Positions 8,804 to 18,009 of a stretch of DNA of 61,097 nt are shown here, piece by piece (positions within the stretch are counted from its first letter, which is position 1; the number at the start of each line of letters is the position of its first letter). This DNA is from Candidatus Kapaibacterium sp. (GTDB taxonomy: Bacteria; Bacteroidota; Ignavibacteria; Kapaibacteriales; Kapaibacteriaceae). The stretch is taken from contig VEQR01000006.1 of the NCBI GenBank assembly GCA_018883125.1, forward strand, positions 1-61,097. The letters are read 5' to 3'. The notes below the pieces were generated by a model. That model was not told the DNA's origin and ran no database searches. It was given only the letters and a program-made list of their open reading frames with translations. The translations under genes and the position numbers were made by a program.

Positions 8804-9798
8804 AGCCAGCGATTCTTCGTGTACCAGGCCACGGTTTCGCTGATACCTTCGTGCAATGATACTTGCTGTTTATAGCCGATCTCTGATCGTGCCTTCTGTG
8901 TGCTGCAGATCCAATAGGGTTGGATTAGGTCTCGCCCCTTTTCATAGTTCAGCACAGGGGGCTTGCCAGAGAGCTTGCCAACAAATCCAACGATCCCGGC
9001 AATACCGAGAACGGCCGCATGAGGTAGTCGAACAGAAACAAGTCGGCGTTTACCCATTACCGCACCGGTCATCGCAGCGATTTGAGGCCATGTATAGAAC
9101 TCATCCGATGAGATGAAGTAGGTCTGACCAACGGCCCGCTCGCTCATAGCGGCAAGGACGATGCCGCGGGCCAAATCTCGCACGTGTACCAAGCTCACAC
9201 TCTTGTCACCAAAGCCAATATAGGTTGCCAGTCCCTTGCTGACGGTCTGAAAGAAGGTCAGAACGGCCTCGTCTCGTGGACCATACACAGCGGGCGGACG
9301 CACGATGGTCGAGGGGATATCGGACGCTTCGCGCACGACATCCTCTGCAAGTTTTTTTGTTCTTCCGTAGGCCGTAATCGGGCGCAGCGGAGAGTTCTCG
9401 TCCACCGGCGCATCACCTGATGCAGCAGGCCCTACAACAGCCAGCGAGGAGATGTGCACAAACCGCGCGAGGCCGGGATTGTATGCCCGTACAGCGTCGA
9501 GCAGGTTGCGCGTTGCTTCAAAATTGCCACGAAGAAACTCCTGTTCGTTCTTGGCTGCAGTCAGCCCGGCCACATGGATCACAATGTCGATATCCTCAAC
9601 AGCCCCTTTCAGGGAGTTCACATCGAAGAGTGAACCATCGACGCGCGTGACGTCCTTTCCCTCGAGCCACCGAAGATTCGAGGTAGAACGGGCAATGTAT
9701 CGAACCGAGTGCCCCTGCTCGAGAAGAACATCAACAACATGGCTTCCAACAAATCCGGTGGCACCGGTAACAAGTACGTTCAAGGGTTCCTCGATCAA
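8800..9798 (-). CDS. NAD(P)-dependent epimerase/dehydratase (extended SDR)
   Basis: A 332-aa Rossmann enzyme. The nucleotide-binding motif TGATGFVGS is at residues 11-19, HVAGLTA near 76-82, and the catalytic Ser/Tyr/Lys set is HISSLA plus YGRTK (Tyr144, Lys148). Substrates in this superfamily include nucleotide sugars, 3-beta-hydroxysteroids and dihydroflavonols; the sequence resembles the broad NAD-dependent epimerase/dehydratase group with no diagnostic substrate motif. It is translationally coupled to the Ntn hydrolase downstream and starts 28 bases after the stop of the upstream giant secreted protein. Confidence 0.88.
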   Translation of the reverse strand: MIEEPLNVLVTGATGFVGSHVVDVLLEQGHSVRYIARSTSNLRWLEGKDVTRVDGSLFDVNSLKGAVEDIDIVIHVAGLTAAKNEQEFLRGNFEATRNLLDAVRAYNPGLARFVHISSLAVVGPAASGDAPVDENSPLRPITAYGRTKKLAEDVVREASDIPSTIVRPPAVYGPRDEAVLTFFQTVSKGLATYIGFGDKSVSLVHVRDLARGIVLAAMSERAVGQTYFISSDEFYTWPQIAAMTGAVMGKRRLVSVRLPHAAVLGIAGIVGFVGKLSGKPPVLNYEKGRDLIQPYWICSTQKARSEIGYKQQVSLHEGISETVAWYTKNRWL

Positions 9799-9826
9799 TG
9801 ATAATGTCTGCCAGTGGTGATTAACG

Positions 9827-12800
9827 TCACCGAGTTATGGTAAGCGGAACTGTCCGCACGTGCCGTCCATGTTGAAACCTAACGAAGTAGGCTCCGCTGG
9901 CGAGCTCATGGATCGGCACATCCATACGGTGAAGATCCGTTGACGTCGTAGCAATGACTTGAACCGACAGACGGGCACCCGTTACGGAGCCAACAAGAAT
10001 GTTCACTGGATCGTTGGTTACGGTGGTGAACTCCACGTGAAGCATTTCGTTGCCGTCTGGGACAACGCGGAAAATGATCGGCCGGCCAAGGGAAACAAGT
10101 CCAGCGGAGATATCGCACTCTTTCTCAACAGTCAGAGTACCGTCCTGACCGGTAATGATTGTGCCCGGAGCCATGGCTGTATCAACGTCAAGCACAGTAG
10201 CACTCACGTCCGAGACGTATGTGCGAGCCAGAATTGAGAACAACGAACGCATGGCGATGATCGGGCTGGTTGAAGCAATGGTGACAGTGGCCTGTCCTGG
10301 CACATTCTCCTTAACTGTAACCGTAGCACCCTGCAACGAGGTTGAGGCGGATTCGGGACGCATCAGTAGGGGATTGTAGTTGAGCTCCACGACCATCGAC
10401 CGCAGATCCAGCGAGTCAAGTGGCGTGCCCGAGGTTAAGTCGAACGGCAATGTTACCGGACTGCCGGCAAATGCTGATGCATCCTGCGGGGCAACAATGC
10501 GCAGCCCCGTCACCGTGCCCTTACCAACAGTTGCGCCGGTCAATGTAAGCGAAACGGTATCTGCACAATTGCCACTCGTGCGACTTGACACGCGAATAGT
10601 ATCACGCCGACTGTAATCAACGAATGAATACTCAATGTCGATCTCGGCCTTCTGTTTTGGTGCGAGTGTAGCAGGAAGTGCCGGACGCCGCGCGATGATG
10701 CGAAACGGCGTGGTCACACCATCAAGATCCTCAACACGCACTTCAACTGAGCTGGTGTTGGCAATGGTGATCGTTCGGACGATTGACTCGCCGCTGGTAA
10801 GAGTGCCGAAGTCTGACGTCGAGATCGACGTCGATCGGGAAGGACTACCCGATACACCGCGCAGAACAACCTTCTGAACCACGGAACATGGCTCAATGGT
10901 GTACGAGATCGTGTCCGCAAACGTGCCGGCAGATGGTGGCGTAAACGTTACGTCCACACGCAACGAATCACGGAAACTCTGACCCGAGACAACGGAAACA
11001 GAGAATGGAGCCTTGGCCCCGATAGATGCCAAGCGAGAGCGCAGTCCCGACAAGCCCCGTGCGGAAATGAGAAATGATGACGTTGCCGTTTGTCGTTCAC
11101 AAAGCAGGAGTGTTCCGAAATCGATCTCTGTTCGGTCTTGACTGTACGTAGCATTAAGCATCTGTCCATCGAACTGCACATCAAGCGAGTCATTGCATGG
11201 CTGCAAAACAACCTTTGCATTCAGTGAGAATGTCCCCGATGCTACCGAAGGAGTGATCGTCACCGGCAACAGCTTGGTTGTCTTCGGTGCTATAGTCACG
11301 GCACCGCCACTGTAAGAAATGTCTGACCCCACAATTGATGTGACCGTTACCGGAACAAGTGATGGGTTTGTAACGCTGATTACGGTATCCACGCGCGGAG
11401 AACATTTTAACACCACGCCAAGATCTACTGCAGGCTCATCGACGGTGAGCTGTGGACGATAGGAAGCCCCCTGAACACGGGCACGCAACGTGTCTTGGCA
11501 CGATGCCGATGTATACGGGAAGCCAATGGTTTGAATCACTCCGCGATCAAGGTCAGCACCGAGGGGGCGATACATAACGCTTATGCAAAAGCGTGTGCCA
11601 GGTTCAATTGTCACCGGCTTCGGGATATCCGTCAGTAGGTAGAACGGCGGATCAACACGCGGCACACCGATCACGATAGCTTCCGTGCCGGAATTGGTCA
11701 CGCAGAAGGTCGAGTCCGGGCGGATGTTACCAGTCGGACAAGCTGCATACGTACCGAAGTCGACGCCTGGCTTGTTCAATGCTACAGAGACAGCTGTCCT
11801 CTGACCACGTACGGTGAACGGAATCGGCGTGTTGCAAGGTTGCGCAAGGAACGAGGCAGCTCCTGTTGCTGTGCCGGGTCCTGATGGAGCAAACACCAAG
11901 CGCACGGTCTGACGCTTTCCGGCCTTGATCGCAAAACCTGGGGCCGGCGACACAAGCGCAAAGCCAGAGGGGAAGGATGCGTTGGTGATGGTGACATCTG
12001 CCAAACCCTCATTGATGATCTCAACGTCTACGGTAGTGTCAGCACGACACTGACCGATCGTGCCAAAGTCAACGGAGCTTGGAGAGAGCTTTACCTTGAC
12101 GTTCTGAAAACGAAGCCGAAGGGTTGCCGACACACCCGGACAACCAGCGGAGGTTGCAATTCGGACCTGATAGTCTCCCTCGAGCTTTGCCATATACGTG
12201 CTGGATGTTGCACCGGGAATCACCGCACCATCACGAAGCCACTCATACGTGGCCGCGCTCGTTGTGACCGTAATTTTTACACTATCGCCCGGACAGATGG
12301 TTTGCGACCCGGTTGGCGTTATTTCCACCGAAGGGGCTGGCAGAGCAGTGATAACGATAGGGTCCGAGATGGCCGAGCAGCCATCAGCCCCCTTAATGAC
12401 GAGTCGATACTCTCCTGTCGCACGAACCACGATGCGCGTTGTACCGCCAACAGGAACTGATTGACCATTCACGGTCCAGTCATAGAGCACAGCGTTGGTG
12501 GTCGTGGTGGTAAGGGTTACCGTATCACCCGGACATATCTGGAGCCGCGATGCCTGGATTAGGGGCTTTGTTGGATTACTCTTGGTGATTATAGCCGACT
12601 CTGCCCAACGCTGATCGGTGTACTGGCGTCCGCGTGCAGTGGTATCGTCCGTGACCGATAGCAAATCATCACGGCGGTACCGATAACCATAGACGCGATA
12701 TGAATAACTCATACCGCAAAGAATATTGCTGGAATCCGTCATTCGGCGTCCGAGCTTCGTTGGCCGAATGTCAATAACAGTAGCATTGCCGATCTTCGAT

Positions 12801-13717
12801 CCCTTCGTTATCGTCGAGCCATCGCGGACAGCCCCTACAGGAAATCCAGCAAAGCCGAGAGTGTCGCGAAGGATCAGATACCCTGTGGTCGAATCACCGG
12901 GATTGGGGTCTTCAAGCGCCGTCCATTCTATCGTGTTGGTGTTTGCTGACTGAGCAACAAGCGCAATCGTGGGGGCAGCTGTCCACTTCGGCTCTCGAGT
13001 CTCGCGCCAGAACCAGTGATTGATGTTCGGCACACCAAGAGCGGTGCGCGCAAGATCAAATCGATTGGGTAGTCCACGTGAGTCATTGAATCCAACAACC
13101 ACCGAATCCTTCGTGATGCCTATTCCATAGGAGCCTATCGAACGTCCACTGACACGAACTGACCGTGAGTTCGAAATGTTTGCCGAGTCCAGATTCGCCT
13201 TCGGCATCGGCAACGCATTGTATGACGGACCGGTGGGCTTATTGAAACCGAGCGCATGAACATGTGTCAGATCGCCTTTCATGACTTCAACCAGTTCACC
13301 GGTTTGGTTGATGTTCATGTCGTTATCAACACCGGGAGCAAAGTAGTACGTCGTAAAGAATCGGTTGTCCCGGGCAGACATTTCGAGATACCCATCCGCC
13401 GGGTCTTCGTCGGGAGTATAGCCGGCAGGGAACGCACGGTGCCAGAGAACGATGATCGTACCGGCGCGTAGGTTGCGCCACAGAGGAATATCTCGGAACT
13501 GAGGTCCACCCTGACGTGTGAGCTGACCAGTATTGTTGTCCGTGACGATGAACCCAACGGCATTGAGGTTGTCCGCTACCACAAGCAGTTCCGTCCACTC
13601 CAGCGACGGCTCGACCATGTTGAGATACTCACTGACGACCATCTCCTGCGACTTCATAGGAGAATGGACGGCAACGATGACAATCGCTGCCAGAAGGACA
13701 CGCACGAACGGTTTCAT
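9827..13717 (-). CDS. Giant secreted multidomain protein with type IX secretion sorting domain
   Basis: A 1,296-aa protein with a signal peptide (residues 1 to about 23, ending KSQ). In order: a lamin-tail-like N-terminal domain (VVSEYLNMVEPSLEWTELLV); a fibronectin-like region; two Ig/PKD-like domains (ICPGDSVKITV, YEWLRDGAVIPG); about four repeats of an ASH/choice-of-anchor-D-like module (PSSVDFGTIGQCRADTTVDV, GVDFGTYAACPTG, AVDLGVVLKCSPR, EIDFGTLLLCERQ), each with a conserved Cys; a cohesin-like domain (VVELNYNPLLMRPES); and a C-terminal sorting domain of about 75 residues ending FVRFQHGRHVRTVPLTITR. The lamin-tail plus ASH repeat layout is typical of surface or adhesive proteins. It starts 32 bases after the terminator that ends the upstream secreted-protein gene. 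Confidence 0.85.
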   Translation of the reverse strand: MKPFVRVLLAAIVIVAVHSPMKSQEMVVSEYLNMVEPSLEWTELLVVADNLNAVGFIVTDNNTGQLTRQGGPQFRDIPLWRNLRAGTIIVLWHRAFPAGYTPDEDPADGYLEMSARDNRFFTTYYFAPGVDNDMNINQTGELVEVMKGDLTHVHALGFNKPTGPSYNALPMPKANLDSANISNSRSVRVSGRSIGSYGIGITKDSVVVGFNDSRGLPNRFDLARTALGVPNINHWFWRETREPKWTAAPTIALVAQSANTNTIEWTALEDPNPGDSTTGYLILRDTLGFAGFPVGAVRDGSTITKGSKIGNATVIDIRPTKLGRRMTDSSNILCGMSYSYRVYGYRYRRDDLLSVTDDTTARGRQYTDQRWAESAIITKSNPTKPLIQASRLQICPGDTVTLTTTTTNAVLYDWTVNGQSVPVGGTTRIVVRATGEYRLVIKGADGCSAISDPIVITALPAPSVEITPTGSQTICPGDSVKITVTTSAATYEWLRDGAVIPGATSSTYMAKLEGDYQVRIATSAGCPGVSATLRLRFQNVKVKLSPSSVDFGTIGQCRADTTVDVEIINEGLADVTITNASFPSGFALVSPAPGFAIKAGKRQTVRLVFAPSGPGTATGAASFLAQPCNTPIPFTVRGQRTAVSVALNKPGVDFGTYAACPTGNIRPDSTFCVTNSGTEAIVIGVPRVDPPFYLLTDIPKPVTIEPGTRFCISVMYRPLGADLDRGVIQTIGFPYTSASCQDTLRARVQGASYRPQLTVDEPAVDLGVVLKCSPRVDTVISVTNPSLVPVTVTSIVGSDISYSGGAVTIAPKTTKLLPVTITPSVASGTFSLNAKVVLQPCNDSLDVQFDGQMLNATYSQDRTEIDFGTLLLCERQTATSSFLISARGLSGLRSRLASIGAKAPFSVSVVSGQSFRDSLRVDVTFTPPSAGTFADTISYTIEPCSVVQKVVLRGVSGSPSRSTSISTSDFGTLTSGESIVRTITIANTSSVEVRVEDLDGVTTPFRIIARRPALPATLAPKQKAEIDIEYSFVDYSRRDTIRVSSRTSGNCADTVSLTLTGATVGKGTVTGLRIVAPQDASAFAGSPVTLPFDLTSGTPLDSLDLRSMVVELNYNPLLMRPESASTSLQGATVTVKENVPGQATVTIASTSPIIAMRSLFSILARTYVSDVSATVLDVDTAMAPGTIITGQDGTLTVEKECDISAGLVSLGRPIIFRVVPDGNEMLHVEFTTVTNDPVNILVGSVTGARLSVQVIATTSTDLHRMDVPIHELASGAYFVRFQHGRHVRTVPLTITR

Positions 13718-13749
13718 AGGCCTTAAGAGAGATACATGCGATTCTACGA

Positions 13750-13781
13750 AAAAGGGGCATGCGCTGGCGCATACCCCTTTT
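13750..13781 (-). terminator. Intrinsic terminator of the 1,353-aa secreted protein gene
   Basis: A 14-bp stem (AAAAGGGGYATGCG against CGCATRCCCCTTTT, one mismatch) with a CTGG loop, followed on the minus strand by TTTTTCG. It lies about 40 bases after the stop at 13822 and 33 bases before the next minus-strand start at 13717. The arms contain AAGGGGC, the core of the dispersed motif described in the findings. Confidence 0.85.
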
Positions 13782-13821
13782 GAACCTTCGTATTCGGTGC
13801 TGGATGAACCGGCACCTGTAC

Positions 13822-16800
13822 TTACTTGATCACCAGGACCGAACGCGTCTGAGCTTGACCATTGACGAGAGCAACGAGCTGATACGAGCCAGAGGCCAGG
13901 TCAGCAACGTTGAATGGCAGCGAATGATCGCCACTGATCATCATCGCATCGGTGATCGAGAGAACAGTTTCACCGGTCATGTTCACGAGCGTCAACACAA
14001 CATGAGATGAGCTGCTCAGCGAGAGTTGAACGCGCATGATGCCAGAACCCGGGTTTGGATTGACCGAGTAGCCGGCAACAACATCGCCGTCTTCGTCCAC
14101 GCTGACTACTCCTGGCTTGGTTGTTACGGTGGTTGTGTCGGAGAACTTATCTCCGCACTCCGAACGAACACGACACCAGTACTTACCAGCATCGGTCAGA
14201 GCGTATGCGGCCTTCGTGTAAGTTGGTGTGACCTCACCGGCAAGAGCTGCGCCGTCCTTGAACCACTGATACTGAACCGTTCCGGAGCCCGTTGCTGCAA
14301 GGGTGATGGTCAGCGGCTGTCCGACCGTTGCAGCGACCGTTGCTGGCGGCTGCTGTGTGATCGTTGTGGCGTCGCGAACGGTAACTGTTACCGTATTCGA
14401 TGTAATCGAACCACACGCCGTTGTGATCTTCACAGCATACGATCCTGCGCGAGCAACTGTCGCCGTCAACGTAAGCGTTGGCGACGTCTGACCGGCAAGA
14501 TCAGCACCATTAAAAGTCCACTGATAGGAGAGCGTACCAGCACCCGTGGCCACCACTGAAAGCGAGAAGACCTCACCGGCACATACTGTGTTGCTCATTG
14601 GTGGAGTGGTGATCGTCGGGCTGCCGGCGATGACCAGATTCACAGCACCGGAGGTATTGACGTTCTTATTGTCTTCCAGTTCGGCATAAAGCGTGTATTC
14701 ACCGATATCCTGCGTTGTTACCGGATCGATCGTCAGCGTGCTTGATTGTGCACCAGAATACCGACCGCCATCGGCAACAGGAGCCCCCTTGTACCACCAC
14801 TGAAGGCGAAGCGCACTAGTGGCAGGGTTGGCATAGGCACTTGCCTGGATGACGGCCTTCTGACCGTCGCACACTCCGATGTTGTTTGCAGCGAAGTCAA
14901 CAAAAACACCCGACGTGAGAATACGAGCTTGGCGGGAAGTGGCGGAGCCGCACACACCCACGACAGTGCAATAGTAGTCCGAGCCGAGGTCATTGGCATT
15001 GACGTTGCGGATCTCGAGTCTGTTCGAGGCCGTGCCTACGATGCGACCGTCATCGACAAGAGCAGTTTGGCCCTTGAACCACTGATAGGAGATCGCTTCA
15101 TTCGGAATTTCCGCCTCTACGGTAAGAACTGCTGTTCCACCGATCTTCACTGGCGCGTTTCGCGTCTGATTGACGATCTGCGTTGGACGTGCAACACGGA
15201 CGTGGATGTCGTTTGTGCTTGTGCTTCCGCACTGACCGTATCCCGTGAGTTCGCACCGATACACGCCAGATGTATTGAATTGGGCACGATCGATAACGAA
15301 CAAGGCGTTTGTTGCACCCTCGATCGCAATACCATTCTTGAACCACTGGTAATTGCGCACGGCTCCTGTGGTGACGGCAACCATGGAGACTCTAGCACCG
15401 ACACAAAGGTTCTGCGATGGTGGCTGGGAAACCACGCGCACGGCCTTTGCAACCACGAACGATTGCGAAACGGCACTAATCTCCGGACGATCAACTCCGA
15501 CAACGCGGACAAGACACTGGGTTGCAAACTCAACGTCTGGCACTGTCCAATTCACTGATGTTGATGTTGCCGGCACGATTCCCATTGACTGCCAAGATGC
15601 GCCGTTATTCGACGAGAACTGAACGTCGACATTGGCCATACCGCGGGCCACAAAACGAGCTGTAGATGTTGAACCTGCGCAGAGTGTATCGGCAAACACC
15701 GGAGCCGAAATCGTGATTCGTGGCGTTTGCAGCACGATTGGAGAGGCAAATCCACCAGGACCGGCAGGGTAGGCAACCAGGTCCGAAGGATTTGTCTGGA
15801 CGTTGTTCCAACGACCGTCAGTTGAAATGATCGCGTTGACAATATTACCAGTGATGGCATCACGCTCTTCAATCCGGCGAACGCCCGTTGCCAGTGTGTT
15901 CGGAATGAATGTTGCCCACGAAGAGGCTGAATTCTGACGTGATGCGTAGAAGGTCTCGGCACCTGCAACAAGGGTTCCTTGGCGCTGCACAAGAGCAACG
16001 GTCAGGGGGCGCCCTGTGCCCGCAGTGTTGTCATAAAGAAGCACGTAATTCTTCTCTGACAGCTGCGAGTTGTCGTCCACAATGCCGGTTGCCTGCGTTG
16101 AGAGCACACCGGTACGCAGCGGTGTGGATGTCTGTGCCAGCTGGTACCGATTGATCAGATTACCATTGTTGTCACCAAGAGCTACACGCCACCAGATGGT
16201 ACCGAGTTCCTGGAATGCTGCATTCGTTGACGACACAAGGTTGATCCAGATCGTCTTTGTCGTTTGACCTGGAAGAGTTGAGAACGTCGAGAACTCACCG
16301 GCGTTTGTCAGGGACTTTCCGGCAGCATAGAAGTACGTGTTATCGTTGGCGTTGTAGTGGATATTAAAGCCACCACCAGTCGATGTGAGAATCTGATCAA
16401 GGGCCAGACCCGTGTTGTAGCGATAGGTGGTGTTTGGCGTCAGATTTGTGAATGTCACGCGTGCGAAAACCGGGATCGGGAAGGCCGACACCGAGGAGTT
16501 ACACGTGCCCGATGCAGTTCGGGCATTGATGAACTGGGGCACGATGTCCGTGATCATGCTCGGAGTTGAGAATGCCGTCGAAAACGGAAGCGTCTGCTGG
16601 GCAAGTCCCGGTGCATTCACAACAAGCTGGTAGCTGCCCGCAGCGCTAACCGAAACGTTGTCGAATACGGCCACACCCGCAACCGCCTGAACGCTGGTAA
16701 CGCCTGTGAGGACACCCGTACCCGAAACGCGAGCGATAGAAACTGTTGAAGCGTAATTCTGGTCAACAGAATTGTCGGAACGATATACGGTGACCGTGAT

Positions 16801-17883
16801 CGGATTGAGTGGAACACCAACATAACCGCTCGTCGTTGCACCGCTGATGGCGAAATACGCCGGTGGACCATTTACGGTGAGTGCTGATGAGAGACCCTGC
16901 GTGAGTACCTGGCCGAACGTCGTAAAGGCACGAAGGGTAACACCCGTTTCGGCCACGCTGTAGTTTACTGCTGTAAGATCAACAAAGCTGCTACCTGCTG
17001 GGATGGTTCCGGAGATGGTTCCCGAAACAGAGCCGGTACCGGAGTTGACGGCAATCTGAACACCGGTTGACGTCGTGAGGTTCTTAGCCGCACCCAGAGC
17101 ATCCACTGCGCGCACACGAAGACCGAATGCCGTGTTTTGCGATGGCGACGACGGCACGATGTTCTCAATGGCAAGGTTAGTAGCCGTTCCCACAGTCGAT
17201 TGAGACGAAACCGTCAGGTCATCAAACGTGATTCCCGGACGGCTACCCGAAGAAAAGACCGGTGCCTGGTAGTAGACCCAGCGAAGCTGAACAAATGCCT
17301 GGTTTTCGCAGATGGTTGGCAGAGTTGCTGTGATCGTGCGGAGCGTCGAAACTCCGGAAGCACTCAACGGTGCGACGTATTCAACCGGTACGCCATTGGA
17401 CAGCACATTGGTCCAGGCACTCGTCGTATTAAGACGGTATTGGAGGCGCAATGCATATGGGCGTGTTCCCGAACTGTTTACGGTCGATGTCCACGTGACA
17501 CCGATCTGCGCGCGTCCAACTGTATTTAGCGACAGCAGGGCAGCGCCCACGAAGTTACAGTTACACACCAGTGTGCCAGTATTAATGAACCCAAGACCAC
17601 CTGTACCCAGTCCACTAATGCGAGCGCCACTCGTGAGGTTATACGCGCAGTTCCAGTCGGATGTTGGAAGGGCATCTGATGGCGCATCGATGTCTGCCAC
17701 CATGTGGAACATCATAGCAGTGGGATACGTACCGGCCGGATTGGTGTTCAACCAGTCCGTCAACGTGTAGTTACCACTGCTAAGTGACCACGTGGTAAGG
17801 GGCTGGGTCTGACCATAGACGAGGCCGGACATCAGCACCAAGGTGCACAACAGCGAGATTGAAAATCGTGTGAATGTTTTCAT
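13822..17883 (-). CDS. Giant secreted Ig-repeat protein with type IX secretion sorting domain
   Basis: A 1,353-aa protein. I place the start at ATG 17883, not the longer frame from 17946, because residues 1-25 then form a clean signal peptide (ending LVYGQ) and the upstream extension would cover a promoter box. After an N-terminal beta-sandwich region and an invasin/adhesin-like module (GYVGVPLNPITVTVYRS), about five Ig-like domains occur in tandem over residues 830-1270. They are marked by the repeated YQWFK-G, QWWYKG, YQWTFNG, YQWFKDGA pattern and paired cysteines. The last 85 residues are a type A sorting domain (NPNPGSGIMRVQL, LASGSYQLVALVNG, ending SVLVIK). It is secreted through type IX secretion and probably anchored or released at the surface. 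The ligand is unknown. Confidence 0.85.
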   Translation of the reverse strand: MKTFTRFSISLLCTLVLMSGLVYGQTQPLTTWSLSSGNYTLTDWLNTNPAGTYPTAMMFHMVADIDAPSDALPTSDWNCAYNLTSGARISGLGTGGLGFINTGTLVCNCNFVGAALLSLNTVGRAQIGVTWTSTVNSSGTRPYALRLQYRLNTTSAWTNVLSNGVPVEYVAPLSASGVSTLRTITATLPTICENQAFVQLRWVYYQAPVFSSGSRPGITFDDLTVSSQSTVGTATNLAIENIVPSSPSQNTAFGLRVRAVDALGAAKNLTTSTGVQIAVNSGTGSVSGTISGTIPAGSSFVDLTAVNYSVAETGVTLRAFTTFGQVLTQGLSSALTVNGPPAYFAISGATTSGYVGVPLNPITVTVYRSDNSVDQNYASTVSIARVSGTGVLTGVTSVQAVAGVAVFDNVSVSAAGSYQLVVNAPGLAQQTLPFSTAFSTPSMITDIVPQFINARTASGTCNSSVSAFPIPVFARVTFTNLTPNTTYRYNTGLALDQILTSTGGGFNIHYNANDNTYFYAAGKSLTNAGEFSTFSTLPGQTTKTIWINLVSSTNAAFQELGTIWWRVALGDNNGNLINRYQLAQTSTPLRTGVLSTQATGIVDDNSQLSEKNYVLLYDNTAGTGRPLTVALVQRQGTLVAGAETFYASRQNSASSWATFIPNTLATGVRRIEERDAITGNIVNAIISTDGRWNNVQTNPSDLVAYPAGPGGFASPIVLQTPRITISAPVFADTLCAGSTSTARFVARGMANVDVQFSSNNGASWQSMGIVPATSTSVNWTVPDVEFATQCLVRVVGVDRPEISAVSQSFVVAKAVRVVSQPPSQNLCVGARVSMVAVTTGAVRNYQWFKNGIAIEGATNALFVIDRAQFNTSGVYRCELTGYGQCGSTSTNDIHVRVARPTQIVNQTRNAPVKIGGTAVLTVEAEIPNEAISYQWFKGQTALVDDGRIVGTASNRLEIRNVNANDLGSDYYCTVVGVCGSATSRQARILTSGVFVDFAANNIGVCDGQKAVIQASAYANPATSALRLQWWYKGAPVADGGRYSGAQSSTLTIDPVTTQDIGEYTLYAELEDNKNVNTSGAVNLVIAGSPTITTPPMSNTVCAGEVFSLSVVATGAGTLSYQWTFNGADLAGQTSPTLTLTATVARAGSYAVKITTACGSITSNTVTVTVRDATTITQQPPATVAATVGQPLTITLAATGSGTVQYQWFKDGAALAGEVTPTYTKAAYALTDAGKYWCRVRSECGDKFSDTTTVTTKPGVVSVDEDGDVVAGYSVNPNPGSGIMRVQLSLSSSSHVVLTLVNMTGETVLSITDAMMISGDHSLPFNVADLASGSYQLVALVNGQAQTRSVLVIK

Positions 17884-17934
17884 ATGCGAGGCCGCATGAT
17901 GTGAATAGAGGGTTTCTGCCGAATGCATTTGCGG

Positions 17935-17942
17935 CAAAACTA
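17935..17942 (-). promoter_or_regulatory. Putative -7 box (TAGTTTTG) of the Ig-repeat secreted protein
   Basis: An exact match to TAnnTTTG on the minus strand, immediately after the T tract of the upstream terminator. It predicts a 5' leader of about 45 bases to ATG 17883. No -33 TTG lies at the usual 19-base spacing. The placement right after a terminator supports this gene being its own transcription unit. Confidence 0.5.
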
Positions 17943-17944
17943 TC

Positions 17945-17988
17945 AAAAAAAGAGCCCCCTGACATACCCAAATAGGTTACCAGGGGGC
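17945..17988 (-). terminator. Strong intrinsic terminator after the M3 peptidase operon
   Basis: GCCCCCTG (17954-17961) pairs with CAGGGGGC (17981-17988), with a smaller inner ACC/GGT pairing in the loop, and seven T residues follow on the minus strand (17951-17945). It is 22 bases after the M3 peptidase stop. One arm contains AGCCCCCT, the five-G form of the dispersed motif. Confidence 0.85.
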
Positions 17989-18009
17989 ATTATGGATTGG
18001 TTTTATGAA

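Noticed and set aside
17884..17946. Extended N-terminus for the Ig-repeat secreted protein
   Set aside because: The shorter start gives a proper signal peptide, and the longer stretch contains a TAGTTTTG promoter box.
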